64,000 nucleotides of DNA, from contig CP075368.1 in NCBI GenBank assembly GCA_019454185.1, forward strand, positions 2,645,649-2,709,648. The letters run 5' to 3'. Position 1 is the stretch's first letter; every line of letters starts with the position of its first letter. The notes beneath the pieces were generated by a model. It did not search any database, was not told the origin of the DNA, and was given only the letters and a program-made list of their open reading frames with translations. The translations under genes and the position numbers were made by a program. Shown in pieces: positions 1-8,447 of this stretch. This DNA comes from Phycisphaeraceae bacterium (GTDB lineage Bacteria > Planctomycetota > Phycisphaerae > Phycisphaerales > UBA1924).

Positions 1-936
1 CGTGATCGCTGTGGCGAGGACGATGTCTGCACCCGGACCCTTTTCGGGCGCGGGGGGGAACATGACGGGCTGCTCCTGGTCGAAGCACTCGTTCATGGCG
101 CCTTCGAGTTTCTGGACCATGGCCATGCGCCGGTCGAGGTGCTCGGTGTCGCTGATGGCGACGGCGTGAACCGACTCGCCCTCGCCCTTTCGGCCGACAC
201 CCTTGGCCCAGCCGATCGAGACACGCTCGGCGTGGAGCTGGCGGACCAGGTCGTTTGCGAGTTGCAGGACCGCGCCCTTGAAGCTTGGCGCGGCGTTGAC
301 TGCGGCGATGAGTCGGGCCGCGAGGTCGAGGGCCGCGCTCGAGACCCGGAGGCGTTTGAGCGCTTGTCCGGTGCGGTGTGCGTGCGCGTATCCGGCGACG
401 AGTTCGACGAGTGCGATCGTGGTCTGGAGGGCGGGACGTGAGCGCCCCTCGACGAGCATCGAGACGGCGTAGGCAACGGGTGCGGGTGAGTCGGGCGAGC
501 CGACCGCCAGGGGCACGGAGATGACGTGCCCGCCGGCTCCGCCGTCGTAGAACATCTCGTCTTTCTCGAACCCGAAGACCTGTGCCTGTCCTCCATCGAT
601 GGCGAGGCGGGCGGCGGAGGCCATGTCGGCGGGGTTGGTGACCTGGGAAGCGGGGTCGTCGGCGAATGGATCCTGCCTTTGTGTGCCCGAGGCGGCGGAT
701 GTCTGCGGGGGCCAGACGAGGATGGGCCTTGGCGGGGCAGCACCCGCGTCCTCTCCTTCGATCGCGCCTTCTGCGGCGCGCGGCATCGTGTAGAGAACTG
801 CCTGTCTCGCACCGGCGACGTGGCCGAGCACGCCGACGACGCGGAGGAGGAATGTGCGGTCGTCGGCGGCGGGCGCTGTGAGTTCAGCGACGACCCGTTG
901 CCATGCCGGAGACTTGAGGTTCGAGAGGTCGATCAC
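1..936 (-). CDS. GAF-domain protein, coupled to HlyD adaptor (3' part cut by window edge)
   Basis: An open frame of 312 codons runs off the left end of the window; only the N-terminal part is present. It starts at a GTG whose bases overlap the TGA of the upstream adaptor gene (GTGA), a strong sign of translational coupling. The visible protein reads as two GAF-like segments, about residues 10-190 and 205-312, joined by an alanine-rich helical stretch (residues about 150-215). No signal peptide is visible, so a cytoplasmic sensory role is likely for this part. In Planctomycetota, GAF modules are found in efflux or secretion clusters next to HlyD-type adaptors; a further C-terminal domain beyond the window is possible. 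The ligand and function are unknown. Confidence 0.75.
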   Translation of the reverse strand, partial: MIDLSNLKSPAWQRVVAELTAPAADDRTFLLRVVGVLGHVAGARQAVLYTMPRAAEGAIEGEDAGAAPPRPILVWPPQTSAASGTQRQDPFADDPASQVTNPADMASAARLAIDGGQAQVFGFEKDEMFYDGGAGGHVISVPLAVGSPDSPAPVAYAVSMLVEGRSRPALQTTIALVELVAGYAHAHRTGQALKRLRVSSAALDLAARLIAAVNAAPSFKGAVLQLANDLVRQLHAERVSIGWAKGVGRKGEGESVHAVAISDTEHLDRRMAMVQKLEGAMNECFDQEQPVMFPPAPEKGPGADIVLATAIT

Positions 937-1997
937 CGCCGGCCCCCTTGTGACGCGACCTCGTGGCTCGCGGGTTCTGCGGGATCTACGTCGAGTGAGT
1001 TTGTGATCTGTCTGCCGACGATGCGTTCTTTCCAGATACCCTGCGGCTCTGTGAAGCGGACCCAAGCGGTGAGTCCGGCGACGATCCCTTCGGGATTGGC
1101 GACTTCGACGCGGACGCGGCGAGTGCCGCTGCGTGGATCGGCGACGGGGCTGACTTCCGTGACTTTGCCGACGTGGACTCGGGGTTCGCCCGGGAGTTCC
1201 ATGAGCACCCAGGCCTGTTGTCCGACGCGGACGGCTTCTCTGCCGGTGGAGGGGTCGGCGAGGGTGACGGCGATGGGCGGGGCGACGTCGATCTCGAGGG
1301 GATCGATCTCAACGACGCGGAGGACTTTGTCGTTGTCGGTGACGCTCTGGCCGGCGTCCATGAAGACGGTGTCCACCTCGCCGTCGAAGGGTGCGAGGAT
1401 TCTGTAGCGATCGACGCGCGCGATCACGCGATCGACCTGGATCTGCTCTTGCTCCTGGTTGAACTTGGCGGTCTCGTAGTCGATTTTCGCGGCTTCGAGC
1501 GAGAGTCGGGCGCGTTCGAGTTCCTGCGGAGAGCCCCCTCCTTCACGCTGGAGGTTGAGCAACTGGTCGTACTCGAACCGCTGGAGTTCGACGGCCTTCT
1601 CAGCGCGATCGACGGGCAAGGAGGATCCGGCCCGCAGTTGCTGCGCCTTGAGGAGGGCGAGTTCTTCGGCGTCGTCGCCCCGCACCAGCACCTGCCCCTT
1701 CTTGACCCGATCCCCACCCTTGACGAGGACCTCTCGGATGGTCGTCGGGAGACTCAGCCCCATGACGGCGTCCTGCTTGGGTCGGGTGAATGCCTTCTCG
1801 CCTCCGAACCCGGCGACGGAGTCGTCGGTCGCGGGCTGTGTGTGGGTGGTGTGCGCCGACGCGCCCGCGCCATCCGGCGAGGCGAGTAGGAGGGCAAGTC
1901 CTGCGCACGCTGCACAAGCGATGAGTCGCCTCACGAGCAAGCTCCTTGTCCACGTGCCGCGGGTCTGGCCCGTGGCGTCAGAACGATCGCGATTCAT
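933..1997 (-). CDS. HlyD/RND-type periplasmic adaptor (membrane fusion protein)
   Basis: A 354-residue protein. Residues about 24-47 form a signal peptide or anchor (VRRLIACAACAGLALLLAS), followed by a disordered Thr/His-rich link. The first half of the lipoyl-like domain contains the typical GGDRVKKGQVLVRGDD stretch (about residues 93-110), then a charged helical hairpin (about 115-190), then the second lipoyl half with ILAPFDGEVD and a beta-barrel containing DPSTGREAVRVGQ. Adaptors of this family bridge an inner-membrane pump to the outer envelope. No pump gene is in view; it may lie beyond the left edge, after the coupled GAF gene. The start is the first ATG; the divergent gene DegT lies 236 bp away. 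Substrate cannot be inferred. Confidence 0.85.
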   Translation of the reverse strand: MNRDRSDATGQTRGTWTRSLLVRRLIACAACAGLALLLASPDGAGASAHTTHTQPATDDSVAGFGGEKAFTRPKQDAVMGLSLPTTIREVLVKGGDRVKKGQVLVRGDDAEELALLKAQQLRAGSSLPVDRAEKAVELQRFEYDQLLNLQREGGGSPQELERARLSLEAAKIDYETAKFNQEQEQIQVDRVIARVDRYRILAPFDGEVDTVFMDAGQSVTDNDKVLRVVEIDPLEIDVAPPIAVTLADPSTGREAVRVGQQAWVLMELPGEPRVHVGKVTEVSPVADPRSGTRRVRVEVANPEGIVAGLTAWVRFTEPQGIWKERIVGRQITNSLDVDPAEPASHEVASQGGRR

Positions 1998-2233
1998 GCT
2001 TCATCTCACGTCAGTGTCCGTCGGTCGCCGGGGTGCCGGCGTCCGCTGCGGACTCGCAGCGGGCGGCTCCCGAGAGCCCTCGCCCGTGCGTGTGTGTTTC
2101 CGGCTGAACGCGGCAAGGGCCGAGTTCCGAACGCATCCCGATCGGGCATACGCCTGACCGATTGCGTCGCCGTCCGATGGGGCTACGCAGTCCTATCGTA
2201 CCGGTTCCGGGACGCGCCGGAAAGGAGTCCGAC

Positions 2234-3427
2234 TTGAGCACGACAACCGCCTCGCCAGTCTCATCCGCCGTCGGCAGCACCTCGGATCTTGCCCTTTTGG
2301 GCGGTGCCCCAGTCTCAAAGACCCCGATCCCCTTCATGTCGACCGGGTTGAGCCCGGCCGACGTGGACGCTGCGACGGCGGTGTTGAAGTCCGGCATGTT
2401 GCGTGCGGCGAAGAAGTGTGAGGAGCTCGAGACGCGGTTCGCGCAGATCTCGGGCGCGAAACACATGATGACCTGTGCGAACGGGACTTGCGCGCTGCAA
2501 CTGGCGTATGAGCCCCTCTTCCAGCCGGGTGATGAGGTTCTGGTCCCGGCGTGGTCGTACATCGCGACCGTATCGATGATCGTGGCGCGGGGCTGCACCC
2601 CGGTGTTCGTTGATGCGATCCCCGAGACCTTTCAGATTGATATGAACGATGCGGCGAAGAAGGTGACCGCGAAGACCAGGGGCATCGCGGCGACCCACCT
2701 GTATGGCTGCCCGGTGGATATCGACGCGGTGCAGGCGCTGGCGCAGAAGCACGGCCTGAAGGTTGTGTACGACGCGGCCCAGTCGCACCTTGCGACGTAC
2801 AAGGGGAAGGGGATCGGCGCGTTCGGGGACGCGGTGACGTACTCGTTCTACGCGACGAAGAACCTGGGCACGGGGGAGGGCGGAAGCATCTCGTGCAACG
2901 ACGATGGGCTGGCGAAGAGCATCAAGCTGCTGCGCTCGCACGGTGAGACGGACAAGTACCTGCACGAGCACATCGGGTACAACTACCGGATGAACGACAT
3001 CACGGGCGCGATCGGCTGCTCGCGGCTTGATCGCCTGCCGGACCAGACCAAGACCCGCCAGAAGAACGCGGCGAAGTTCGACGCGATCCTGTCGGAGATC
3101 GACGGGCTGATCCCCCCCACTACCACGCCCGGCGCGGAGGCCGTGTACCACTTGTATGTCGTGAAGATGGATCTCTCGAAGTTCCGCTGTACGCGAGACG
3201 AGTTCTGCAAGGCGCTGATGGCCGAGGGTGTGCCGACGGCTGTCCACTATCCGCGGTCGCTGCCCAAGCAGCCCGCGCTGGCCAAGTGGAACAAGAACGA
3301 CTGCCCCGTCGCGGATTCGCTGTCGTCGCGGGTCTTCGCGCTGCCGATGCACCACGATCTGACTGAGGAGCACTTCCGGGTGGTTCGTGAGGCGTTGAAC
3401 AAGGTCGCTTCGGCGTATCGGGCGTGA
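2234..3427 (+). CDS. DegT/DnrJ/EryC1/StrS family PLP aminotransferase
   Basis: A 397-residue fold-type I aminotransferase of the sugar-aminotransferase family, which makes amino sugars for surface polysaccharides or antibiotics. The Schiff-base lysine is Lys209 in SFYATKNLGTGEGG, and YDAAQSH (about 179-185) is the cofactor-contacting stretch. I place the start at TTG 2234 because AAGGAG at 2222-2227 sits six bases upstream; an in-frame ATG at 2162 would add 24 residues (Arg/Pro-rich) that do not look like family sequence. It is transcribed away from the HlyD gene. There are no sugar-nucleotide genes beside it; the closest candidate partner is the epimerase at 39 kb. The substrate is not predictable from sequence alone. 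Confidence 0.9.
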   Translation: MSTTTASPVSSAVGSTSDLALLGGAPVSKTPIPFMSTGLSPADVDAATAVLKSGMLRAAKKCEELETRFAQISGAKHMMTCANGTCALQLAYEPLFQPGDEVLVPAWSYIATVSMIVARGCTPVFVDAIPETFQIDMNDAAKKVTAKTRGIAATHLYGCPVDIDAVQALAQKHGLKVVYDAAQSHLATYKGKGIGAFGDAVTYSFYATKNLGTGEGGSISCNDDGLAKSIKLLRSHGETDKYLHEHIGYNYRMNDITGAIGCSRLDRLPDQTKTRQKNAAKFDAILSEIDGLIPPTTTPGAEAVYHLYVVKMDLSKFRCTRDEFCKALMAEGVPTAVHYPRSLPKQPALAKWNKNDCPVADSLSSRVFALPMHHDLTEEHFRVVREALNKVASAYRA

Positions 3428-3492
3428 TGGCAACCGGCGTTTGAGATCCTCAAGCAAGCAACGTTCCCACGCGCGGGCGGCTGCGGATACGG

Positions 3493-3521
3493 CTGCAATC
3501 GTCCCCCGTATGTGGTACATT
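3493..3521 (+). promoter_or_regulatory. Possible sigma70-type promoter of the cyclo-ligase gene
   Basis: CTGCAA (3493-3498) and TACATT (3516-3521) are separated by 17 bp, upstream of the start at 3580. The match to consensus is moderate and nothing else supports it. Confidence 0.3.
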
Positions 3522-3579
3522 CTGGTGAGACACCCCGCGGGGCGTGATGCTCCGGGGGTGTTCGCCGGGACGCGTTGTG

Positions 3580-4209
3580 ATGACGGAGTCGGGTGACATC
3601 GGGGCCTCGAAACGGGCGATGCGTGCCGCGATGCGGGCACGGATCGCCTCGCTCGTTCCCGAGGTCTCGCGGATCTGGTCGGGGACGACCGCTTCTTTGT
3701 TGTACCCGCGTCTTTCCGGGAATCGGCGTGTGATGCTCTATTGGCCCCTGGGGATCGCTGTGCGGGGCGCGCCGGTTGCGGAAGTCGATCTTCGGGCGTT
3801 GATCTCTTCGTTGATCGGCATGGGAGCCGAGGTGACGCTGCCTCGGACGGACTGGGATCGAGGGATTGTCGAGCCACGGATCGTGCGCCAGCCGCCTGTT
3901 GACCTGGTTGTGGGGCGATTCGGGGTCTCAGAGCCGGCGGCGACGTGCGCCAAGCCGACGAAGCCGCCTGAGGTCGTGATTGCGCCGGGATTGGCCTTTG
4001 ATCGCGAGGGTGGTCGGCTTGGGCGGGGTGCGGGGTTCTATGACCGTTTCGTCGCGTCGCTCAGGCGCGAGCATCCGGGCCAGTCGCGGATCATCGGGGT
4101 GTGCTTTGGGATCCAGGTTGTGGATCGGGTGCCCAGAGAAGCGACCGACGAGCCGATGGACGAGATCTGGACCGAAGGGGGACGGATCTGGGAACGAGCC
4201 GCAAAGTAG
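3580..4209 (+). CDS. 5-formyltetrahydrofolate cyclo-ligase family protein
   Basis: This enzyme converts 5-formyl-THF to 5,10-methenyl-THF using ATP, recycling an otherwise inert folate. The family signature is clear near the C-terminus: GLAFDREGGRLGRGAGFYDR (about residues 139-158 of 209), which carries the substrate and phosphate-binding loop. The N-terminal SKRAMRAAMRARI matches the usual K-x-x-x-R start of the family. I choose ATG 3580 (209 residues); GTG 3544 in the same frame would give 221 residues, longer than is usual. No strong Shine-Dalgarno is present for either. It stands alone between the aminotransferase and the L,D-transpeptidase, all reading the same way. Confidence 0.9.
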   Translation: MTESGDIGASKRAMRAAMRARIASLVPEVSRIWSGTTASLLYPRLSGNRRVMLYWPLGIAVRGAPVAEVDLRALISSLIGMGAEVTLPRTDWDRGIVEPRIVRQPPVDLVVGRFGVSEPAATCAKPTKPPEVVIAPGLAFDREGGRLGRGAGFYDRFVASLRREHPGQSRIIGVCFGIQVVDRVPREATDEPMDEIWTEGGRIWERAAK

Positions 4210-4354
4210 GCCTCCGGCAGGGGTTCTGGTCGATAATCGTGGTTTGGTGCGTGGAATCCGGCTTCTATGATCCGGACGCATGGATGCATCGCTTTCTCCG
4301 TGCCGCGTCGGAGCGCGGTTGGGATCGATGCCGCTCATGGAAGGGACCTTGACG

Positions 4355-5872
4355 ATGACCTTGCCCTCACAGACTGCGCGAGCCGGCGGCAGCGGCCGCG
4401 TGTATACCTCTCGGCGTCCGTTCAAGATCCGTCTGACGCCGCAGTTGATCGCGCTGGCTGTGGTCGGTGGCGTGGTTGTGGTCGCGCTTGCCTCTTGGGG
4501 GCTGGGCGGTCTTGGGAAGAAGAACGACGGGCCGAAGAACGAGCCGGTCGATACGAGCGTCCGGAGCGAGCCGGTGCCGGAGGATCGTGGGCTGCGGCTG
4601 CCGGGCCCGTCTGCGGCGAACGCGGGAACGCCGAAGGGCGGGAGCACGCTCGCTCGCCAACCGGCGACACAGACGCCGACGCAGACGCCGACACAGACGG
4701 AATCGTCCAAGCCCGCACCGCGCGAGAGCGGATCGATGGCGATGCTCCCGCCGCCCAAGGAGAAGGAGGCCGATCGGCCGCTGGTGATCGAGCAGGGATC
4801 GGGCGGCGCGCGTCCTGTTGAAACCGAGAGCGCGGGCCCGCTCGGGCGGGCACTCAGCGAGCGCGGCACCGGACCGACGCCGACTGATCCGAATGTCATC
4901 ACGGCGCTGACACCACCCCCCTCTACCCCCCCCACTTCTACCACCACGCCCCCCCACGCAACCACCCCCACGACCAATCCCACTTCTGGCACGGGTCTGA
5001 CCAATCCGCCTGGGGGGACGAATCCGGCGCAGAGCGAGACGAACCCGGCACCCGGTACGAGCGTGCCCGCCGCGGATCCGATCGCGACACCTGTGAGCGA
5101 GCTTGAGCGGAGCGTGCGGAGCGCGGAAGAGAAGATCAAGGCGGGTGATCTGGTTGCGGCGCGTCAGATTCTCTCGCGGGCTCTGGCGAGTGCGAAGACC
5201 GAGACGGAGCGTGCCCCGCTGCGTCAGCGGCTCGGGGCAGTGAACGACGATCTGGTGTTCTCCCCGAAGGTCTATCCCGGGGATACGTTTGTTGAGACGT
5301 ACACCGTCCAGTCCGGCGATGCGCTCGCGAAGATCGCGAGCAAGCGCGACCTGGCGACGGATTGGCGTCTCATCCAGCGCGTCAACCGTCTTTCGAACCC
5401 GAACCGGATCAGCGTGGGCCAGAAGCTCAAGCTCGTGCGCGGGCCGTTCCATGCCGTCGTGACCAAGAGCGCGTACCGGCTCGATCTGTACATGGGCTCG
5501 CCGGATGAGCCGTCGTCGTGGGTCTTTGTTCGCTCTTACACGGTCGGGCTCGGCGAGGACAACGGCACCCCGACGGGGAACTTTGTCGTCAAGAAGAACA
5601 GCAAGCTGGTCAACCCGTACTGGGTGAACCCGCGCACGGGCGAGAAGTTCGCGGCGGATGACCCGAAGAACCCGATCGGCGAGCACTGGATCGGCATCGA
5701 GGGGGTCGGCGATTCGGCCCCGTATGTCGGGTACGGCCTGCACGGCACCATCGAGCCGGACAGCATCGGCAGGCAACGCTCGATGGGGTGTGTCCGCATG
5801 CACTCGGACGACATCGCGCAGATGTACGAGTTACTGGTCGAGGGCGTGAGCGTGGTCAGGATCGTGCCCTGA
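4355..5872 (+). CDS. Membrane-anchored LysM / L,D-transpeptidase (YkuD)
   Basis: A 505-residue envelope enzyme. An N-terminal transmembrane anchor (about residues 30-51, LIALAVVGGVVVVALAS) is followed by about 230 residues of Pro/Thr/Ala-rich disordered linker, a LysM peptidoglycan-binding module (about 313-361, YTVQSGDALAKIASKR), and a C-terminal YkuD domain (about 366-505) with the catalytic histidine in LHGTIEPDSIG (about His463) and the catalytic cysteine in SMGCVRM (about Cys479). YkuD enzymes make 3-3 cross-links in peptidoglycan or attach proteins to it. The start at 4355 is preceded by GGAAGGG. The linker DNA at 4915-4985 is a run of C-tracts. A convergent amidase gene lies beyond a long palindrome. 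Confidence 0.92.
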   Translation: MTLPSQTARAGGSGRVYTSRRPFKIRLTPQLIALAVVGGVVVVALASWGLGGLGKKNDGPKNEPVDTSVRSEPVPEDRGLRLPGPSAANAGTPKGGSTLARQPATQTPTQTPTQTESSKPAPRESGSMAMLPPPKEKEADRPLVIEQGSGGARPVETESAGPLGRALSERGTGPTPTDPNVITALTPPPSTPPTSTTTPPHATTPTTNPTSGTGLTNPPGGTNPAQSETNPAPGTSVPAADPIATPVSELERSVRSAEEKIKAGDLVAARQILSRALASAKTETERAPLRQRLGAVNDDLVFSPKVYPGDTFVETYTVQSGDALAKIASKRDLATDWRLIQRVNRLSNPNRISVGQKLKLVRGPFHAVVTKSAYRLDLYMGSPDEPSSWVFVRSYTVGLGEDNGTPTGNFVVKKNSKLVNPYWVNPRTGEKFAADDPKNPIGEHWIGIEGVGDSAPYVGYGLHGTIEPDSIGRQRSMGCVRMHSDDIAQMYELLVEGVSVVRIVP

Positions 5873-5953
5873 GCGAATGGAGGCGTCTGATGTGAGGCCC
5901 AGGTTGTTCCGGTCTGGGGGGTTTCTGCGCGCGGGTGCGGAGACCGTCGGGGA

Positions 5954-6121
5954 TTTAGAGCAGTTTCAGTCCATTCGTAACGTCCGGAGCTGGCTGCGAC
6001 TTTGCGTGGCTTTGTCGGCCTGTATCGGCGTATCACTGGGGATACGCCTGCTTCGGCCTCCGCGCCACGCTTGTCTCGCCGACGCTCCAGCCGCTACGCC
6101 TGAACTTCAACCGCTCTAGAT
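5954..6121. repeat. Long imperfect palindrome (about 168 bp) between convergent genes
   Basis: The whole interval is nearly symmetric about position 6037.5. From the centre outwards: GGCGTATC (6027-6034) pairs with GATACGCC (6041-6048); GGCC (6017-6020) with GGCC (6055-6058); GCGTGGC (6004-6010) with GCCACGC (6064-6070); GCTGG near 5989 with CCAGC near 6086; and TTTAGAGC at the left end with GCTCTAGA at the right. It could form a long hairpin in RNA or a cruciform in DNA. Too long for a simple terminator, it resembles a MITE or a large REP-type element. No protein is credible inside it, although a short frame crosses it. Confidence 0.7.
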
Positions 6122-6155
6122 CAGATGGTGGGTTTCGGGCTTTGGCGAGGGAGGA

Positions 6156-6842
6156 TCATCGCAGGTGCGCGACCTGCTCGCGGAACGCGGCGGCGGGGAA
6201 GAGCCGCCCGGGGTCGCTGGTTCTGGCGACATCGGAGTGGAGGTAGATGCGATCGGCGGGGATCGCGAGTTCGGTGGCGAGGGCGTTGACCAGTTCGACC
6301 AGACGCTGGACCTGTGCCTGCGTGAAGGGTGAGCGGTCGCCGTTGCCGACGAGGCAGATGCCGATGGACTCGCGATTGAGCGTCTCGGCGTTGGGGCCAC
6401 CGACGTGGGCACCGGGCAACTGGTCGAGCCAGCGGAAGCCGACGTGGATCTGGCCATCGGGCGCGCCGCGCCCGTTGCCGATGACGAAGTGGTGGCCGAG
6501 CCCCTTGAGGTTCATCGCGAGGTGCTGGGCCTCGATGGTCTGGGCGGAGCCGACGGTGGAGCCGCTGTGGTGGATGACGATGGAGGTCCAACGACCCCGT
6601 TCCATGGCGGCCCGTGTGGCGAAGACCGACTCGATCGACGAGGGAGCGGAGGCCTGTGCCAATGCGGGCATCGACCAGCCGTCGACGCGGGGGGCCTTGG
6701 CGCCGTCCATCACCCAGAGCAGACCGCTGACGACGGTCATGGAAGCGACGAGTGAGCCCCAGACAACCCGCGTCCGCGTTGAGAGAGCCGGAGCCGAACG
6801 GCCCTGACCCTTCCTGTTGCTGGTGCTCTTCCTGCGCGCCAT
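6156..6842 (-). CDS. N-acetylmuramoyl-L-alanine amidase (Amidase_2/PGRP fold)
   Basis: A 228-residue zinc amidase that cuts the bond between MurNAc and L-Ala of the peptidoglycan stem. A basic N-terminus and a transmembrane or signal segment (about residues 26-45, VVWGSLVASMTVVSGLLWVM) direct it to the envelope. Zinc ligands are visible as His91/His92 in IVIHHSGST and His202 in LHSDVARTSDPGRLFP, whose DPG-x-x-FP tail is the family hallmark. ESIGICLVGNGD is the core strand. It faces the L,D-transpeptidase tail to tail, so two peptidoglycan-active enzymes flank the palindrome at 5954-6121. The start is the ATG at 6842, which follows 222 bp of non-coding sequence after the small lipoprotein gene. 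Confidence 0.92.
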   Translation of the reverse strand: MARRKSTSNRKGQGRSAPALSTRTRVVWGSLVASMTVVSGLLWVMDGAKAPRVDGWSMPALAQASAPSSIESVFATRAAMERGRWTSIVIHHSGSTVGSAQTIEAQHLAMNLKGLGHHFVIGNGRGAPDGQIHVGFRWLDQLPGAHVGGPNAETLNRESIGICLVGNGDRSPFTQAQVQRLVELVNALATELAIPADRIYLHSDVARTSDPGRLFPAAAFREQVAHLR

Positions 6843-7064
6843 GAACTTACCCCATCAGCCGGACGGCACGGACCTCTTGTCCGCTTCGTCCGATACGTTG
6901 CGTTCCGACTCTCAAGAGAGCGGCGAGCAAGCTCCGCTCGCGCCGCGCACAGAAGAATCGGACACGGACACCATCATTCTTTCCAATTCCCGTGAGTTTG
7001 CTCGCGCAATCCCGCAAAATCGTTGCAGATTCACCCGATCCCTCACACTTTCACGGGCTCGGGC

Positions 7065-7325
7065 TCAATCGCGGGGCATCAGACGTCCTGAAAGATTCGG
7101 GCGCCTGCGTCCGAACTCATCGAAGACGTACTGGGCGGCGTACTCGTCGCGCACGCGGTCGTATCGATCGAACTGCGAACGCTCGTAGTCAGGCGAGAGC
7201 AGGGGCTTGGTTCTGCACCCGTTCCCCACAGCCGCGAGCCCGGCGAGGATCGCCGCGCTGGTGCCGACCCACAAGCGGCGGGCGAGTCGGGATCGGGTCG
7301 GCACGAGATGTGGATGAAGTCTCAT
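7065..7325 (-). CDS. Small putative lipoprotein, unknown function
   Basis: Counting from ATG 7325 the product is 86 residues: a basic N-terminus, a hydrophobic stretch (SAAILAGLAAVGNGC), then an acidic/aromatic region with DRYDRVRDEY and ending DEFGRRRPNLSGRLMPRD. The cysteine could be a lipid-attachment site, although G-N-G before Cys is a loose lipobox. The amino acid composition and the regular Tyr/Asp/Arg pattern look like real protein rather than an antisense shadow. An in-frame upstream ATG at 7382 would add 19 residues before the hydrophobic segment. I cannot name a family. It reads in the same direction as the amidase. Confidence 0.55.
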   Translation of the reverse strand: MRLHPHLVPTRSRLARRLWVGTSAAILAGLAAVGNGCRTKPLLSPDYERSQFDRYDRVRDEYAAQYVFDEFGRRRPNLSGRLMPRD

Positions 7326-7428
7326 AACGAAGCGGTTGTCCTGGTGCGACAGCGAGTCCGAGTATAGAGACGCTTCCCGCATCTTGCCTCGATGGGCGGT
7401 ACAGACCGGGTTGCGGCGAACGCATCCC

Positions 7429-8367
7429 TCACACGAGGCGCATCCACGAGAGGGCGATCCCCGCTGCCGTCGCGACGTTCAGCGAATCGGCACCGGGCGC
7501 CATCGGGATCCTGACGCGTAGCCCGGCCCGCGCGATGGTCTCTCGGCGCAGCCCCGGCCCCTCTGCTCCCAGGACCAGCGCGACCCGCTCCGGCCAGACC
7601 ACCTCAGCAATCGGGACCGCGGCTTCACTCGTCTCCATCGCCACGATCGTGAAACCGGCTTGTTCGATGCGGTCGAGCGTGGCGCTCCATTCCTCGGCCT
7701 GTGCGAACGGCACGCGGAGCGCGTGCCCCATGGAGACGCGGAGGGACTTGCGATAAAGGGGATCGCAGCACCGGGGGGAGAGGAGTGCGGCGGTGCGTTC
7801 CACCGGGCAGAGACACCCGATGTTCCGGAAGATGCCGCCGACGTTGTCGTGATTCGAGAGGTCTTCGAGCAGGACGAGCGTCCGGGCGTTGGCGATGAGG
7901 TCCTCTTCTGACCATGCGGACGAGGCGGGACGTGCGTCGGCTGCTGCGGGTTGCGTTGTGGCTGCTTGGGAACCGGTCTTTCGGCAGCCGCACGCGAGCA
8001 CGCCCCTATGGATGTGGAAGCCGACGATCTCGTCCATGACGTGCTGGGAGGCGACGAAGGCAGGGAGGGGCTTGCCGGTTCTTCTCTCGAGATCGTGAAG
8101 ATCGCGTTCGAACTTGGCGAGGTGCCCCTCGCGGACGAGGAGGGAGCGGACCTCGTAGGCCGAGTGCAGGAGGGTCCGGACAACCAGTTCACCCTCGGCG
8201 ACGAAGAGCCCTGAATCGCCGGCATCTGCCTCGACTTGAGCGGAATCCGGGGCGGACTTGTCGATATCGCGGAGGTGGGCGGCCCGGAGATACGCGTCCC
8301 GCTGGTTGGCGTAGGGGAGCAATCTCGGGTCGTCGGCGAGGGAAGTGATGGGAATGACCGTGGGCAT
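7429..8367 (-). CDS. TrmH/SpoU family RNA 2'-O-methyltransferase
   Basis: A 312-residue SPOUT methyltransferase acting on tRNA or rRNA ribose. The three knot motifs are visible in order: motif 1 LEDLSNHDNVGGIFRNIG (about residues 173-190) with the Asn/Arg pair that binds RNA; motif 2 LVLGAEGPGL (about 270-280); motif 3 IPMAPGADSLNVATAAGIAL (about 290-309), the SAM-binding knot. The N-terminal half contains the small L30e-like substrate-binding domain. The exact target nucleotide cannot be set from this sequence. It is divergent from uppP with 80 bp between the two starts. Confidence 0.92.
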   Translation of the reverse strand: MPTVIPITSLADDPRLLPYANQRDAYLRAAHLRDIDKSAPDSAQVEADAGDSGLFVAEGELVVRTLLHSAYEVRSLLVREGHLAKFERDLHDLERRTGKPLPAFVASQHVMDEIVGFHIHRGVLACGCRKTGSQAATTQPAAADARPASSAWSEEDLIANARTLVLLEDLSNHDNVGGIFRNIGCLCPVERTAALLSPRCCDPLYRKSLRVSMGHALRVPFAQAEEWSATLDRIEQAGFTIVAMETSEAAVPIAEVVWPERVALVLGAEGPGLRRETIARAGLRVRIPMAPGADSLNVATAAGIALSWMRLV

Positions 8368-8447
8368 CGTCGTATCTAGACGATAACACCCTTCGCGCTA
8401 TTGTCCGCATGCCTGGCATTGTGTGACGGTGACTTTGTGACGTTCTC

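Noticed and set aside
93..812. 239-codon frame on the minus strand at the left edge
   Set aside because: Ser/Pro/Arg composition; the coupled GTG-started frame with GAF-like sequence in another phase is the real one.
3428..3579. 6S RNA upstream of the 5-formyl-THF cyclo-ligase, as in some proteobacteria
   Set aside because: The gap is about 150 bp and I see no long bulged stem; nothing supports it.
5877..6119. 80-codon frame after the L,D-transpeptidase
   Set aside because: It is read through the long palindrome, and its sequence is dictated by the repeat.
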